Source: Streptomyces violaceorubidus (GTDB lineage: Bacteria > Actinomycetota > Actinomycetes > Streptomycetales > Streptomycetaceae). Taken from it: a DNA stretch of 64,000 nucleotides. Every line of letters begins with the position of its first letter. Positions within the stretch are counted from its first letter, which is position 1. Below the pieces are notes generated by a model. It did no database searches and was not told the origin of the DNA. It was given only the letters and a program-made list of their open reading frames with translations. The stretch is from NCBI RefSeq assembly GCF_000717995.1, contig NZ_JODM01000024.1:25135-89134 (forward strand), read 5' to 3'. Of this stretch, positions 9,255-17,038 are shown one piece after another. The position numbers and the translations under genes were made by a program.

Positions 9255-10010
9255 ATGCGTGCCCCCACGCAGCACCACCGCCGCCCCGGCCTCGCCGCCC
9301 CCCACGGCTGGGCCCACCCCTACACCGGCCTGAACGCGCTCGCCGTGTTCTACAACGACGGCGGCAACCCGCCCGAGCCGAACCCAGCGGACCCGCCGAA
9401 GCCCGGCCCGCCCCCCGGCCCCAGCCCGCAGTTCACCCAGGACGACCTCGACCGCATCGCCGCCAAGGAAAAGGCCCAAGGCCAGCGAGCCGGCGCCCGC
9501 CAAGCCCTCGAGGACCTCGCCAAGGACCTCGGCTTCACCAACCCCGACGACGTCAAGGCATTCGTCGCCGCCGCTCGGAAGGCCGAGGACGCTAAGAAGT
9601 CCGAAGAGCAGAAGCGGCAGGAGGAACTCGACCGCCGCGAACAGGACCTCAAGGACCGTGAAGCCGCAGCCGTCGCCCGCGAGCGGGCCGCGATCCGCAA
9701 GTCCGCCCTCGTCCAGCTCGGCGCCACCGGCACCGACCTCGAGGACGCTCTCGCTCTCCTCGAACGCGACCTGCGGCAGACCCCCGACGCCGACGAAGCC
9801 ACCGTGCAGGCCACCGCGGAAGCGCTGAAGGAACGCCGCGCCGCTCTCTTCGGCGCCACCCCCGCCACTGCCCCGGCCAGCAGCATGCCGCCGATCCCGG
9901 GCGGATCCCCCGCCGGCGGACCCCCGCCCCGCCAGGCATCCGCCAGCAAGCCCGGAAGCCGCGGCCTCGAGATGGCCCGCCTCCGCGGCCACAACCGCAA
10001 CGCCGCCTAG
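9255..10010 (+). CDS. Capsid scaffolding protein
   Basis: 251 residues. The Pro/Gly-rich N-terminus is followed by a highly charged coiled coil (about 60-170, with KKSEEQKRQEELDRREQDLK) and a Pro/Ala-rich basic C-terminus, the profile of phage scaffolds. It lies between portal and capsid genes. The ATG at 9255 follows GGGAGGAC. Scaffolds guide capsid assembly and then leave; no protease gene is apparent in the module. Confidence 0.8.
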   Translation: MRAPTQHHRRPGLAAPHGWAHPYTGLNALAVFYNDGGNPPEPNPADPPKPGPPPGPSPQFTQDDLDRIAAKEKAQGQRAGARQALEDLAKDLGFTNPDDVKAFVAAARKAEDAKKSEEQKRQEELDRREQDLKDREAAAVARERAAIRKSALVQLGATGTDLEDALALLERDLRQTPDADEATVQATAEALKERRAALFGATPATAPASSMPPIPGGSPAGGPPPRQASASKPGSRGLEMARLRGHNRNAA

Positions 10011-10014
10011 ACCT

Positions 10015-10034
10015 CCCCGGCCACCCGGCCGGGG
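10015..10034 (+). terminator. Stem-loop after scaffold gene
   Basis: A perfect 8-bp stem (CCCCGGCC / GGCCGGGG) with loop ACCC four bases after the scaffold stop. It could act as a partial terminator or as an RNA-stabilising end that sets scaffold and capsid expression apart. Confidence 0.5.
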
Positions 10035-10117
10035 CATCGGGACCACGCCCTCTCCTCGTGGACGCGCGCCAAGCGGCGCAGCTGTCACCGCACGCCGTTT
10101 TATGAGGAGAGGCAGTC

Positions 10118-10870
10118 GTGAACGACTTCCAGCCCTACTCCTACACGGACAGCGTCACGGCCGACCGGCCCTGGCTCGCGTCCCTGGTAGGAGTCCAGGA
10201 CACCAACACCATCACCCTCGACCTGACCAAGTTCAGCGAGGGCTCCCACTACGTGACCTCCGCGAACCCGATGCTCCAGGGCCGCAACGTCATGAAGTCC
10301 GGCATCCCGCTGGGCAAGGTCACCGCGTCCGGCCTGTACGCCCCCTACTCGGGGCCGCGCAGCGAGGTCCAGACCGTGACGATCACCGGCGGACCCACCG
10401 GCGGTACGTACACGCTGACCTTCAGCGGGCAGACCACCGCAGGGATCCCCTACAACGCGACCGCCGCGCAGGTGAAGTCCGCGCTGGAAGCCCTGTCCAA
10501 CGTGAACGTCGGGGACGTCGCTGTCTCCGGCGGCCCGCACCCGGGCACCGCGGTCGTCGTCACCTTCGGCGGCCAGTACCTCGGCGAGGACGTCGCCCAG
10601 ATGACCGCGTCCGGTGCCAGCCTCACCGGCGGCACCAGCCCCGCCGTAGCCGTCGCCACCACCACCGCAGGCGGCGGCGCGTCCGCCACGGACGGCACCG
10701 AGGCCCTCGCCGGGTTCCTCGTCGACGCCATCAGCTTCAACCCGACGTCCACCAAGGCCGCCGGCGCGCTGCTGTGGCACGGCGAAGTCTTCGCCGACAA
10801 GTGCCCCATCCCATTCGACCCGACCGACGTCGCCAGCACCGCGCCCGGCGTCAACATCCACTACCGGTAG
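10118..10870 (+). CDS. Head decoration protein with inserted domain
   Basis: 250 residues from a GTG with GAGGAGAGG upstream. The outer parts (about 1-80 and 190-250, including GLYAPYSGP and ADKCPIPFDPTD) match the small head decoration proteins encoded just before lambda E-like capsids. Between them, at about 88-185, sits a Gly/Thr-rich beta domain (TITGGPTGGTYTLTFSGQ ... GTAVVVTFGGQ) of a type seen in many phage structural proteins. It probably trims the capsid surface and may display the extra domain outward. Confidence 0.75.
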   Translation: MNDFQPYSYTDSVTADRPWLASLVGVQDTNTITLDLTKFSEGSHYVTSANPMLQGRNVMKSGIPLGKVTASGLYAPYSGPRSEVQTVTITGGPTGGTYTLTFSGQTTAGIPYNATAAQVKSALEALSNVNVGDVAVSGGPHPGTAVVVTFGGQYLGEDVAQMTASGASLTGGTSPAVAVATTTAGGGASATDGTEALAGFLVDAISFNPTSTKAAGALLWHGEVFADKCPIPFDPTDVASTAPGVNIHYR

Positions 10871-10885
10871 AAGGAGGAGATCACC

Positions 10886-11938
10886 ATGGAGGCTCTCGAG
10901 CTCCTCCTGCGGGACACGAACGACACCGACCTCACGGTGTACGCCCGCCAGATCGACACGCCCGCCAAGTACCGGCTGACCCGCGAGGTCTTTCCGGAAA
11001 CTCGGGTGCAGGGCATCAAGTTCCGCACCACCTCGGCGAAGCGCCGGGTCAACGCGGCCAAGTTCCGCGCCTACAACGCGCCGACTGCGCTGGCGCAGCG
11101 GCAGGCCGAGCGGATCGTCAACGAGGGCATGCTGCCTGCCCTCGGCCAGACCCTCCCGGTCTCCGAGATGGACCAGATCCTCCTCGATGTCGACCATGGC
11201 AAGGACACGCAGGAGTACATCGACCTGCTGTACTCCGATGTCGACCGGCACGTGGAGTCCATCCAGACCGCGCAGGAACTTGCCGCTGGTCAGCTCCTGG
11301 CCAACGGTGCCGTCAGCCTGCCCGGCCTCGGCCTTGACGTCGACTGGAACGTCCCGTCCGCCAACATGCCCACTGCTGCGACGCTGTGGGACGATCCGGC
11401 AGCCACCCCGCTGTCCGATGAGCGCGCGTGGATGGACTACCTTCTGGACAGCGGCGCGCCGGCACCCCGCGAGATCATCACCTCGCGTCGGGCACGGGCC
11501 CTGCTCGCCTCCAACGAGGAGTACCGTGCGGCCTACTACGGGTCCAGCACGGTCGGTGGCACCCCGACAGCCACCCTCGCACCCAACGAAGTCGACACCG
11601 TCCGCGCCCGGTACGGCCTTCCGCCGATCGTGACCTATGACGTCCAAGTCTGGAACGACGACCAGTACGTCCGCGTCCTCCCCGACAACAAGTGGATCAT
11701 GGTGCCGGATGTTCCGGCTGCCGAGTGGGGCCAGACGCAGTACGGTCGGACCCGCGAGGCCGCGAAGTTCACCTCCGGAACGAACCCTGCCCTGACGCGG
11801 GAAGAGGCCCCGGGCATCGTCGTGGTCACCGGTGTCGAGGATGACCCCGTGCAGATCTACTCACGTGGCTGCGCGATCGGCATGCCGGTGCTGTACGTGC
11901 CGGACATCCACATCTCGGCGACCGTCCTCGGGAGCTGA
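10886..11938 (+). CDS. Major capsid protein, lambda E family
   Basis: 350 residues, with AAGGAGGAG before the ATG, the strongest ribosome-binding site in the module, as expected for the most abundant protein. Length, order after scaffold and decoration genes, and motifs such as REVFPETRVQGIKFRTTSA and YSRGCAIGMPVLYVPDIHI fit the major capsid protein E family (HK97 fold). Confidence 0.88.
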   Translation: MEALELLLRDTNDTDLTVYARQIDTPAKYRLTREVFPETRVQGIKFRTTSAKRRVNAAKFRAYNAPTALAQRQAERIVNEGMLPALGQTLPVSEMDQILLDVDHGKDTQEYIDLLYSDVDRHVESIQTAQELAAGQLLANGAVSLPGLGLDVDWNVPSANMPTAATLWDDPAATPLSDERAWMDYLLDSGAPAPREIITSRRARALLASNEEYRAAYYGSSTVGGTPTATLAPNEVDTVRARYGLPPIVTYDVQVWNDDQYVRVLPDNKWIMVPDVPAAEWGQTQYGRTREAAKFTSGTNPALTREEAPGIVVVTGVEDDPVQIYSRGCAIGMPVLYVPDIHISATVLGS

Positions 11939-11944
11939 GCGGTC

Positions 11945-12247
11945 ATGGCCAAGCTGGTGAAGGCCGTGTTCGTGAAGGACCCGGAACGCAACCGCACCGT
12001 CGTCCTGCGCCCGGGGGAGGAACCGGAGCCGCGCCTCGCGGCCCTGGTCACCAACCCCGACGCGTGGGAGGACGGGAAGCTGCCCTCCGTCCAGGACGAC
12101 TCCGCCGACAGTGGCAAGGACCAGTCCAGCAGCGAGGACAGCACCGACAAGGCCGCACCGCCGGCCAAGCCGTCAGGGCGCAAGCCCGCGGCACGCAAGC
12201 CGGCCCGGGGCCGGGACGTCGCTGACGAGGGCACCAGCGGCGACTAG
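11945..12247 (+). CDS. Small capsid-associated protein
   Basis: 100 residues. The first ~45 form a compact region (KLVKAVFVKDPERNRTVVLR, RLAALVTNPDAW) and the rest is a Ser/Asp/Lys/Ala-rich disordered tail. It directly follows the capsid gene and is followed by a terminator-like hairpin, so it ends the capsid message. Function not recognised. Confidence 0.7.
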   Translation: MAKLVKAVFVKDPERNRTVVLRPGEEPEPRLAALVTNPDAWEDGKLPSVQDDSADSGKDQSSSEDSTDKAAPPAKPSGRKPAARKPARGRDVADEGTSGD

Positions 12248-12252
12248 CGGGA

Positions 12253-12297
12253 TGCGGGCCCGCCCCCACGGTGGGGGCGCCACAGGGCGGGCCCGCA
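12253..12297 (+). terminator. Large GC hairpin after capsid cluster
   Basis: A 13-bp perfect outer stem (TGCGGGCCCGCCC / GGGCGGGCCCGCA) encloses a smaller CCCCCAC/GTGGGGG hairpin. It lies between the capsid cluster and the head-tail joining genes and may attenuate readthrough. Confidence 0.65.
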
Positions 12298-12336
12298 CCC
12301 GCACCACCCCTTCCCACACCAGCTTTGGAGGCAGCC

Positions 12337-12666
12337 ATGGACACCGCCGTACAGGCATGGCTCCTTGCCCAGCTCGGCGCAGCCACCGACCTCGCCGACC
12401 TTGAGACTCGTTACGCCCGCCTCGGATCGGCCCGCGCCGTCGCCATCGAAGTCCTCACCGGCCGTCTCGCCGACCTCCTGGCACAGCCCACCACCATCAA
12501 CGTCACCGGCATCGTCGGTCTCGGCTTCAGCGAGAACATCAAGGCCCTGGAACGAAAGATCTCCGCCCTCCGGGATGGAGACATTCCTGCACCTGACGAC
12601 CCGGACGGCTCCGACGACGGAACCGGCATCGGCTGGATCGTTCTCAAGGCAAGGCCCCGACGATGA
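12337..12666 (+). CDS. Head-tail connector candidate
   Basis: 109 residues, ATG preceded by TGGAGG. Helical N-terminal half (AWLLAQLGAATDLADLETRY), then a loop with INVTGIVGLGFSENI and an acidic C-terminus. Position after the capsid genes suggests a connector or adaptor, but the sequence alone does not identify it. It overlaps the next gene by four bases. Confidence 0.6.
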   Translation: MDTAVQAWLLAQLGAATDLADLETRYARLGSARAVAIEVLTGRLADLLAQPTTINVTGIVGLGFSENIKALERKISALRDGDIPAPDDPDGSDDGTGIGWIVLKARPRR

Positions 12667-13505
12667 CGACCCCCGTCCGACGCCGCAGCCGCACCCTCCG
12701 CCAGCGCCTCCTGGCGCTCATCACCGACGCTGTCGACCGGCTTCGCGCGGCGTGGGGCATCCTCACCATCGCCCAGACCCGCCTGCTCAACGCGCTGGCC
12801 CGGATCCGGCCCGGCCGGACGTCCGGCGGTGGGCGTGCCCTGCGTGCGGCGATCGCCGCGTTCAACACCAGCCTCGGTACGTTCGCTCGCGCGGCCGGTG
12901 CCTTTGCTGAACGGTGGGCGTCCGCTGACCTGCCGCTCATCTACCGGGAGGGCGCCTGGCAGATGCTGGAGAATGCCGACCGGCGCACCGACCGCTTCCA
13001 GTGGACCGAACGTCACCAGGCCGCGGTCACCGCAGCGTCTGCCCAGTACTACGCCGACCTGACCAGCCGCATCGGCGAGGCCCTGCGCCGGGCCCGGTCC
13101 TTCCTCCGGGCCGCCCAGGACGCTGCCCGCAGTACCGCCGACCGCTTCGACACCAACCAGCTCCGCCGCGACCACCCGCTGGACACCGTCGTCTACGCCA
13201 ACGACGCACGGCATCCGGTCGACGCATGGGCGCGTGCCGCCATCACCTGGCAGGCCGTGACCACCGCCAACACGGCGGCCGCCCGGACCGCACTGGACGA
13301 GCTCGGCACGGAGTGGGTGGAGGTTCGTGATGGGCCCGACTGCGGATGGGAATCGCATAACGATCCCGACCGGGCCAACCGCACGCTGCGCACCGTCCAA
13401 GACGCCCTCGCCCATCCAGTTGCTCACCCTCACTGCCAACGCGAGCTGCTACCGCGCCTCGACCTCGTCGGCCGAACCGAGATCCGGTCTGGAGCGCTTC
13501 TCTGA
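12663..13505 (+). CDS. MuF-like minor head protein
   Basis: 280 residues. The N-terminal 210 residues are helical and basic. The C-terminal domain has the ordered Cys/His/Asp pattern of phage Mu gpF-type head morphogenesis proteins: DGPDCGWESHNDPDRANRTL followed by HPVAHPHCQREL-like spacing near 245-265. Such proteins are minor components of the portal vertex. Overlaps both neighbours (ATGA before, TGATG after), so it belongs to a tightly coupled head-completion operon. Confidence 0.7.
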   Translation: MTTPVRRRSRTLRQRLLALITDAVDRLRAAWGILTIAQTRLLNALARIRPGRTSGGGRALRAAIAAFNTSLGTFARAAGAFAERWASADLPLIYREGAWQMLENADRRTDRFQWTERHQAAVTAASAQYYADLTSRIGEALRRARSFLRAAQDAARSTADRFDTNQLRRDHPLDTVVYANDARHPVDAWARAAITWQAVTTANTAAARTALDELGTEWVEVRDGPDCGWESHNDPDRANRTLRTVQDALAHPVAHPHCQRELLPRLDLVGRTEIRSGALL

Positions 13506-13732
13506 TGCGCCTCACCATCACCTCCGGCGGTTGCACCGTGGACATACGCACCGATCCCGGCGAAGGCGTCTCGCTACGCGCTGCTGAGAAAGCCGCGCTA
13601 CGGCTCTTTCACGCACTTCCGCCCTCCGACGACACGACGGAGGACGAGCAGCCGTTCGGATTCGCACTCTCCTCCGACACCGAACGAGCCCCGGAGACGC
13701 CAGACACCGTGGAGTACGAAGACGATGAGTAA
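13505..13732 (+). CDS. Small acidic protein
   Basis: 75 residues. Beta-type N-terminus (RLTITSGGCTVDIRTDPGEG), one helix, then an acidic tail ending EYEDDE. Its ATG shares a base with the preceding stop and its end overlaps the next gene by eight bases. No family recognised; probably co-translated with the head-tail proteins. Confidence 0.6.
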   Translation: MRLTITSGGCTVDIRTDPGEGVSLRAAEKAALRLFHALPPSDDTTEDEQPFGFALSSDTERAPETPDTVEYEDDE

Positions 13733-14117
13733 CCCCGCAGAGCCGCAGGCGCACGCTGTCCGTATCGACGCCCAGCCTGGCCAGGCCACCATCCGTATCG
13801 GCGGCGAAGCCCTCCCGCCCGGGTCCGTCACCGGCTACGTCCTTCAGCACGACGTGTCCGCGGCCCTGCCCACCCTGATCCTGCACACCCGGCAGTCCGA
13901 TCACGTTGCTTTCGAAGGGCTCGCCCGCGTTGCCGTCGGCGTGCCCAAGACCCCCGCCGACCAGATCTGCGAGTTCTTGGCCGCGGTTGACCCGCAGATC
14001 CTCGATCAGGAGGCCCTCAACCGGGCCGACTACGGTGGCGGGCCCGGCGCCACCGCATGCGCGATGCTCATGACCCTCACGGAGTGGGCGCGGAACACGG
14101 AAGGGGGGACCCGCTGA
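13725..14117 (+). CDS. Hypothetical head-tail region protein
   Basis: 130 residues. A beta-rich first half (VRIDAQPGQATIRIGGEALP, VTGYVLQHDVSAALPTLILH) and a helical second half. It resembles small structural proteins encoded between head and tail genes in actinophages, but no motif fixes the role. Shares its last base with the next ATG. Confidence 0.65.
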   Translation: MSNPAEPQAHAVRIDAQPGQATIRIGGEALPPGSVTGYVLQHDVSAALPTLILHTRQSDHVAFEGLARVAVGVPKTPADQICEFLAAVDPQILDQEALNRADYGGGPGATACAMLMTLTEWARNTEGGTR

Positions 14118-14563
14118 TGGCTGTCGATCTCGCCCGGATCCTCGCCAACGTGGCTCCTCTTGTCGAGGGGATGCTCCTCCTCGACACGGTGCGCTTCGTC
14201 ACCCCCGGCGGGCCGCCCGTCTTCAACCCCGACACCGGCCAATTCGAGGTACCGGAAGGCGCCATCACGTACGAGGGCCCGGGTGCTGTGCAGTCCGGCA
14301 GCCTGCCCGAGACCGCGTCCGCAGTCGTCGCCACCCAGCCGTGGGTGACCGAGACCACCAGCAAGTACAAGGCTTTCACCCCTCTCGCGGCGCCGATCGC
14401 CGCCCGGGACACCATCGTCACCGTCGTCTCCGTTCACGACGGAGGCGACCAGGCCCTCGTCGGACGGCAGTGGCGCACCATGGACCCCTCCCAGGCGGGC
14501 ACCCTCGGCGTCATCCGTGTCACCAGCCTCGACCAGATCCAGCAGACTGGCGGGGAGGCGTGA
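14117..14563 (+). CDS. DUF6093-like head-tail connector
   Basis: 148 residues; AAGGGGGG precedes the ATG. The composition (VPLVEGMLLLDTVRF-like helix, then beta strands with FTPLAAPIAARDTIVTVV and VGRQWRTMDPSQAG) resembles the DUF6093 proteins encoded before tail-completion genes in Streptomyces phages. This is recognised from memory of the family, not from an alignment. Likely a stopper or adaptor at the head-tail interface. Confidence 0.6.
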   Translation: MAVDLARILANVAPLVEGMLLLDTVRFVTPGGPPVFNPDTGQFEVPEGAITYEGPGAVQSGSLPETASAVVATQPWVTETTSKYKAFTPLAAPIAARDTIVTVVSVHDGGDQALVGRQWRTMDPSQAGTLGVIRVTSLDQIQQTGGEA

Positions 14564-14955
14564 TGGACCTGGACGAGCTTTCCGACCGGCTGGAGGAGGC
14601 CGCCGACCGTGTCGGCCCCGAGGTGAACCGCACGGTGCAGCAGCAGGCGCGGCTTGCCCAGGCGATGATCCGCTTCAATGCGTCCGGCCGCCCCGGACCG
14701 AACATCATCACGGGCGACTACTTCGACTCGTGGCGCACCGAACCGTTCGCCGTGCCCGATGGTGGCGGGGCGACCGTGGGCACCGACCGGCCGCAGGGCC
14801 GCCGCCTCGAGTTCGGCTTTTGGGACATGACCGACAGCATCGGACGGCATTTCTTCCAGCCGCCATACCCGCACGTGGAGCCCGCAGTGACGGAGCTGTC
14901 CGCAGAGTACGAGGACGCCTTCAAAGCCGCCCTTGACCGGATCTTCGGGAGCTGA
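14563..14955 (+). CDS. HK97 gp10-like tail completion protein
   Basis: 130 residues starting one base before the end of the previous gene. It opens with a helix (MDLDELSDRLEEAADRVG), followed by VNRTVQQQARLAQAMIRFNA and TGDYFDSWRTEPF, the layout of gp10-like head-tail joining proteins, and ends with FQPPYPHVEPAVTEL. Family assignment rests on these features and on gene order. Confidence 0.65.
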   Translation: MDLDELSDRLEEAADRVGPEVNRTVQQQARLAQAMIRFNASGRPGPNIITGDYFDSWRTEPFAVPDGGGATVGTDRPQGRRLEFGFWDMTDSIGRHFFQPPYPHVEPAVTELSAEYEDAFKAALDRIFGS

Positions 14956-14957
14956 CC

Positions 14958-15431
14958 GTGATCCAACGCCTCCCCGTCACCCAGGGCCTCCAGGCACTCC
15001 TGGCATCCCTCACCGGCCGCCCCGTCGGCCTCCGATCCGTACCACTGGACAGCAAGGGCGCCCCGCTGCCGCCGCCGTACACGCTGCTCTACCCCCTGGA
15101 CCGGACCGACGACACCGCCACCCTCGCCGACAACCAGCGGGCAGCTGTCCTCGACTACCAGGCGACGTTCGTTTCCGGGCCCACCCCCGGCGTCCCGAAC
15201 AGTCGCGGCGGCGACGAGCAGGCGCAGTGGCTGGCCGACCGCGGGTGGAAGGTCGTCGAACGTCCTGCGGACGGCAGTCCCGGCTACACGAACGCCCTCA
15301 GTGTCGGGCCCGGCGTGCACTGCTGGCGGCGGGAGGCACGCGAAGCAGGGGGAACGTCCGACCAGAACGATGCAATCATCACTTCAGTGATCCGTTACCG
15401 GCTCTTCCTCGAGGAGCAGCCGGCCGGATAG
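14958..15431 (+). CDS. Tail terminator-like protein
   Basis: 157 residues from a GTG three bases after the preceding stop. It directly precedes the tail tube gene, where tail terminators normally lie. The sequence has a helical start and beta strands such as YTLLYPLDRTDD and AIITSVIRYRLFLEE, compatible with a ring-forming terminator that stops tail growth. Identification is mainly positional. Confidence 0.6.
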   Translation: MIQRLPVTQGLQALLASLTGRPVGLRSVPLDSKGAPLPPPYTLLYPLDRTDDTATLADNQRAAVLDYQATFVSGPTPGVPNSRGGDEQAQWLADRGWKVVERPADGSPGYTNALSVGPGVHCWRREAREAGGTSDQNDAIITSVIRYRLFLEEQPAG

Positions 15432-15521
15432 CCCCTCCGGGGGCAGTGCAGTACCGCACCGCGGCGGGACCCCACGCGGACGCCACCACCACAGGTGGCC
15501 GCCACACCAACACGTGTAGCA

Positions 15522-15555
15522 GGGGCCCCGACTTGGCCCCTATCCGCGAGGGGCC
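15522..15555 (+). promoter_or_regulatory. Alternative hairpins at the tail tube gene start
   Basis: GGGGCC (15522-15527), GGCCCC (15535-15540) and GGGGCC (15550-15555) are spaced so that the middle arm can pair with either neighbour. The right-hand pairing would bury the GAGG ribosome-binding site just before the ATG at 15559; the left-hand one would free it. A translational control function is inferred. Confidence 0.45.
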
Positions 15556-15558
15556 ACC

Positions 15559-16032
15559 ATGGCAAGGTTTTACCGCAAGGGCATCAGTAAGTACTACTTC
15601 CTTCCGACGATCGCCTCCGACACGCTCGTCCCCACCGGCGCCGAGATCGACGGCGGAACGGACTACTCGTCGCACATCACGTCCGTCGAGGGCTTCAGTC
15701 TGACCAACCAGACCATCGAGACCCCGGACATGGACTCCACGTTCGTCAGCAAGATCGGCGGTGACGACTCCGCCGAGGACAGCTCCTGGACCATGTACGA
15801 GGACTCGGTCCTCGACGCCATCGAGACCGACCTCGCCAAGGGCACCACTGGCTTCGTCGTTCACTTCTCCAAGGGCCTGACCGCTGGCACCAAGGGCATG
15901 GACGTCTTCCCCGTGACTGTGGTCAGCAATTCCAAGAGCTACGCAGCCGACAACGAGGCTGCCAAGGTCACGGTCCAGTTCACGATCACGGACCGTCCCT
16001 TGTTCAACGGCACCGTTCCCACCCTGACCTGA
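15559..16032 (+). CDS. Major tail tube protein
   Basis: 157 residues, rich in beta strands and Thr/Ser/Asp, with no signal or membrane segment (for example SHITSVEGFSLTNQTIETPD, VQFTITDRPLFNGTVPT). It lies between the terminator-like protein and the tail assembly chaperones, which is the usual place and size for a siphovirus tail tube protein. Confidence 0.82.
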   Translation: MARFYRKGISKYYFLPTIASDTLVPTGAEIDGGTDYSSHITSVEGFSLTNQTIETPDMDSTFVSKIGGDDSAEDSSWTMYEDSVLDAIETDLAKGTTGFVVHFSKGLTAGTKGMDVFPVTVVSNSKSYAADNEAAKVTVQFTITDRPLFNGTVPTLT

Positions 16033-16126
16033 CCGGCATCATCCCACCAGCCCCCGGCCGGGCCGTCGCGGTTCAGGGAAGGGCGCCACGCGCCCGGCCG
16101 GGCCTTCCCACATGGAGACCCTCCGT

Positions 16127-16654
16127 ATGAGCAGCACTGCATGGGATGCCATTCAGAAGCGCCTGGACAGCATGCCCAAGCCCACTCAGGTACTTCGCCT
16201 GTGTGCCGACCCCGACGTCCGCGACCGCTACCAGAGCGCGAAGCAGGCCGCCGCGCGTGCCGAGGACTACGAGAAGTCGCTCGGCAAGGACGCCGACAAG
16301 GACGCCCTTGCCCTTGTCCGGAAGCAGACCCGCGAAGCGCAGGCCGAGTTGAAGGCGGCCACGGACGCGTACGAGAGCGCGACCGTCACCCTGACCTTCC
16401 AGGCCCTTGAGCGGGGCCAGCTCGAACTTCTCATCAAGGCACACCCGCCGGGCGAGGAGGACGAGGAGCAGAACTCCGAATTCCACGTCGACACCTTCGC
16501 ACCCGCCCTGATCGCCGCCGCGTCCACAGACGACATGCCGCTGGAGTACGCGCAGCAGGCCATGCAGACCTGGCCCCTCGACGACTGGAAGCGCCTGTGG
16601 GGCGCCGCGTGGACGGTACAGCAGCGGCAGCGAAGTGACCTGGGAAAAGGCTGA
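16127..16654 (+). CDS. Tail assembly chaperone, short form (gpG-like)
   Basis: 175 residues. The ATG at 16127 is preferred to that at 16112 because GGAGACC then serves as the ribosome-binding site. The protein is helical with a charged middle (EDYEKSLGKDADKDALALV) and ends RSDLGKG just after the slippery heptamer. With the frameshifted form it assembles around the tape measure protein and is lost from the mature tail. A hairpin (16081-16095) lies upstream. Confidence 0.82.
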   Translation: MSSTAWDAIQKRLDSMPKPTQVLRLCADPDVRDRYQSAKQAAARAEDYEKSLGKDADKDALALVRKQTREAQAELKAATDAYESATVTLTFQALERGQLELLIKAHPPGEEDEEQNSEFHVDTFAPALIAAASTDDMPLEYAQQAMQTWPLDDWKRLWGAAWTVQQRQRSDLGKG

Positions 16655-17022
16655 TCGACGATGCCGACTTCCGTGCCGAGATGGAGCTGTGCCGCCAGTA
16701 CGGCATCCCGCACAGCCACTACCGCGGCCACGGAGACGGCACCTGGACCGACCTCGACCGGCGCAAGGCACGCGCCTACGAGCACTACCTCAAGCAGGTC
16801 TGCCCGACCTGCGGCACCCGGCCCGACGAGTGGGACGAAGACGCCGGTGGTGACGAGGACGCCTACCGGGCCACCACGCACCGCTGTATCGGCTGCCAGA
16901 TCCTCGCCGACCGGCAGAAGGAGATCCCCGACGGCGACGAGGGCCACGGCGTGAAGGTCCTCCTCATCCCGACCAGCGTCCACGCCGCCCTGCAATTCCA
17001 GAAGCAGCACAGCCACCAGTAG
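16127..17022 (+). CDS. Tail assembly chaperone, frameshifted form (gpGT-like)
   Basis: The -1 frame continues from 16648 as R-L-I-D-D-A-D-F-R-A-E-M-E-L without its own good start (the ATG at 16681 has no ribosome-binding site). The extension has the typical pattern LIDDADFRAEMELCRQYGIP plus a zinc-ribbon-like CPTCG ... CIGC, giving a fusion of about 297 residues. In lambda the long form recruits the tail tube protein to the tape measure. Confidence 0.8.
16642..16648 (+). other. -1 ribosomal frameshift site GGGAAAA
   Basis: In the chaperone frame the site reads G GGA AAA, a canonical X XXY YYZ heptamer, six bases before the TGA. Slipping back one base leads to AGG CTG ATC GAC GAT GCC, which stays open into the downstream frame ending at 17022. 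Frameshifting at this position is conserved among long-tailed phages. Confidence 0.88.
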
Positions 17023-17038
17023 AGGAAGGAGCCCGCCC

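Noticed and set aside
15349..15379. GGGGAAC with AATCAT at 18 bases inside the tail terminator-like gene
   Set aside because: It lies within coding sequence and lacks the GCGCGGGG block; it could feed the tail tube gene but evidence is thin.
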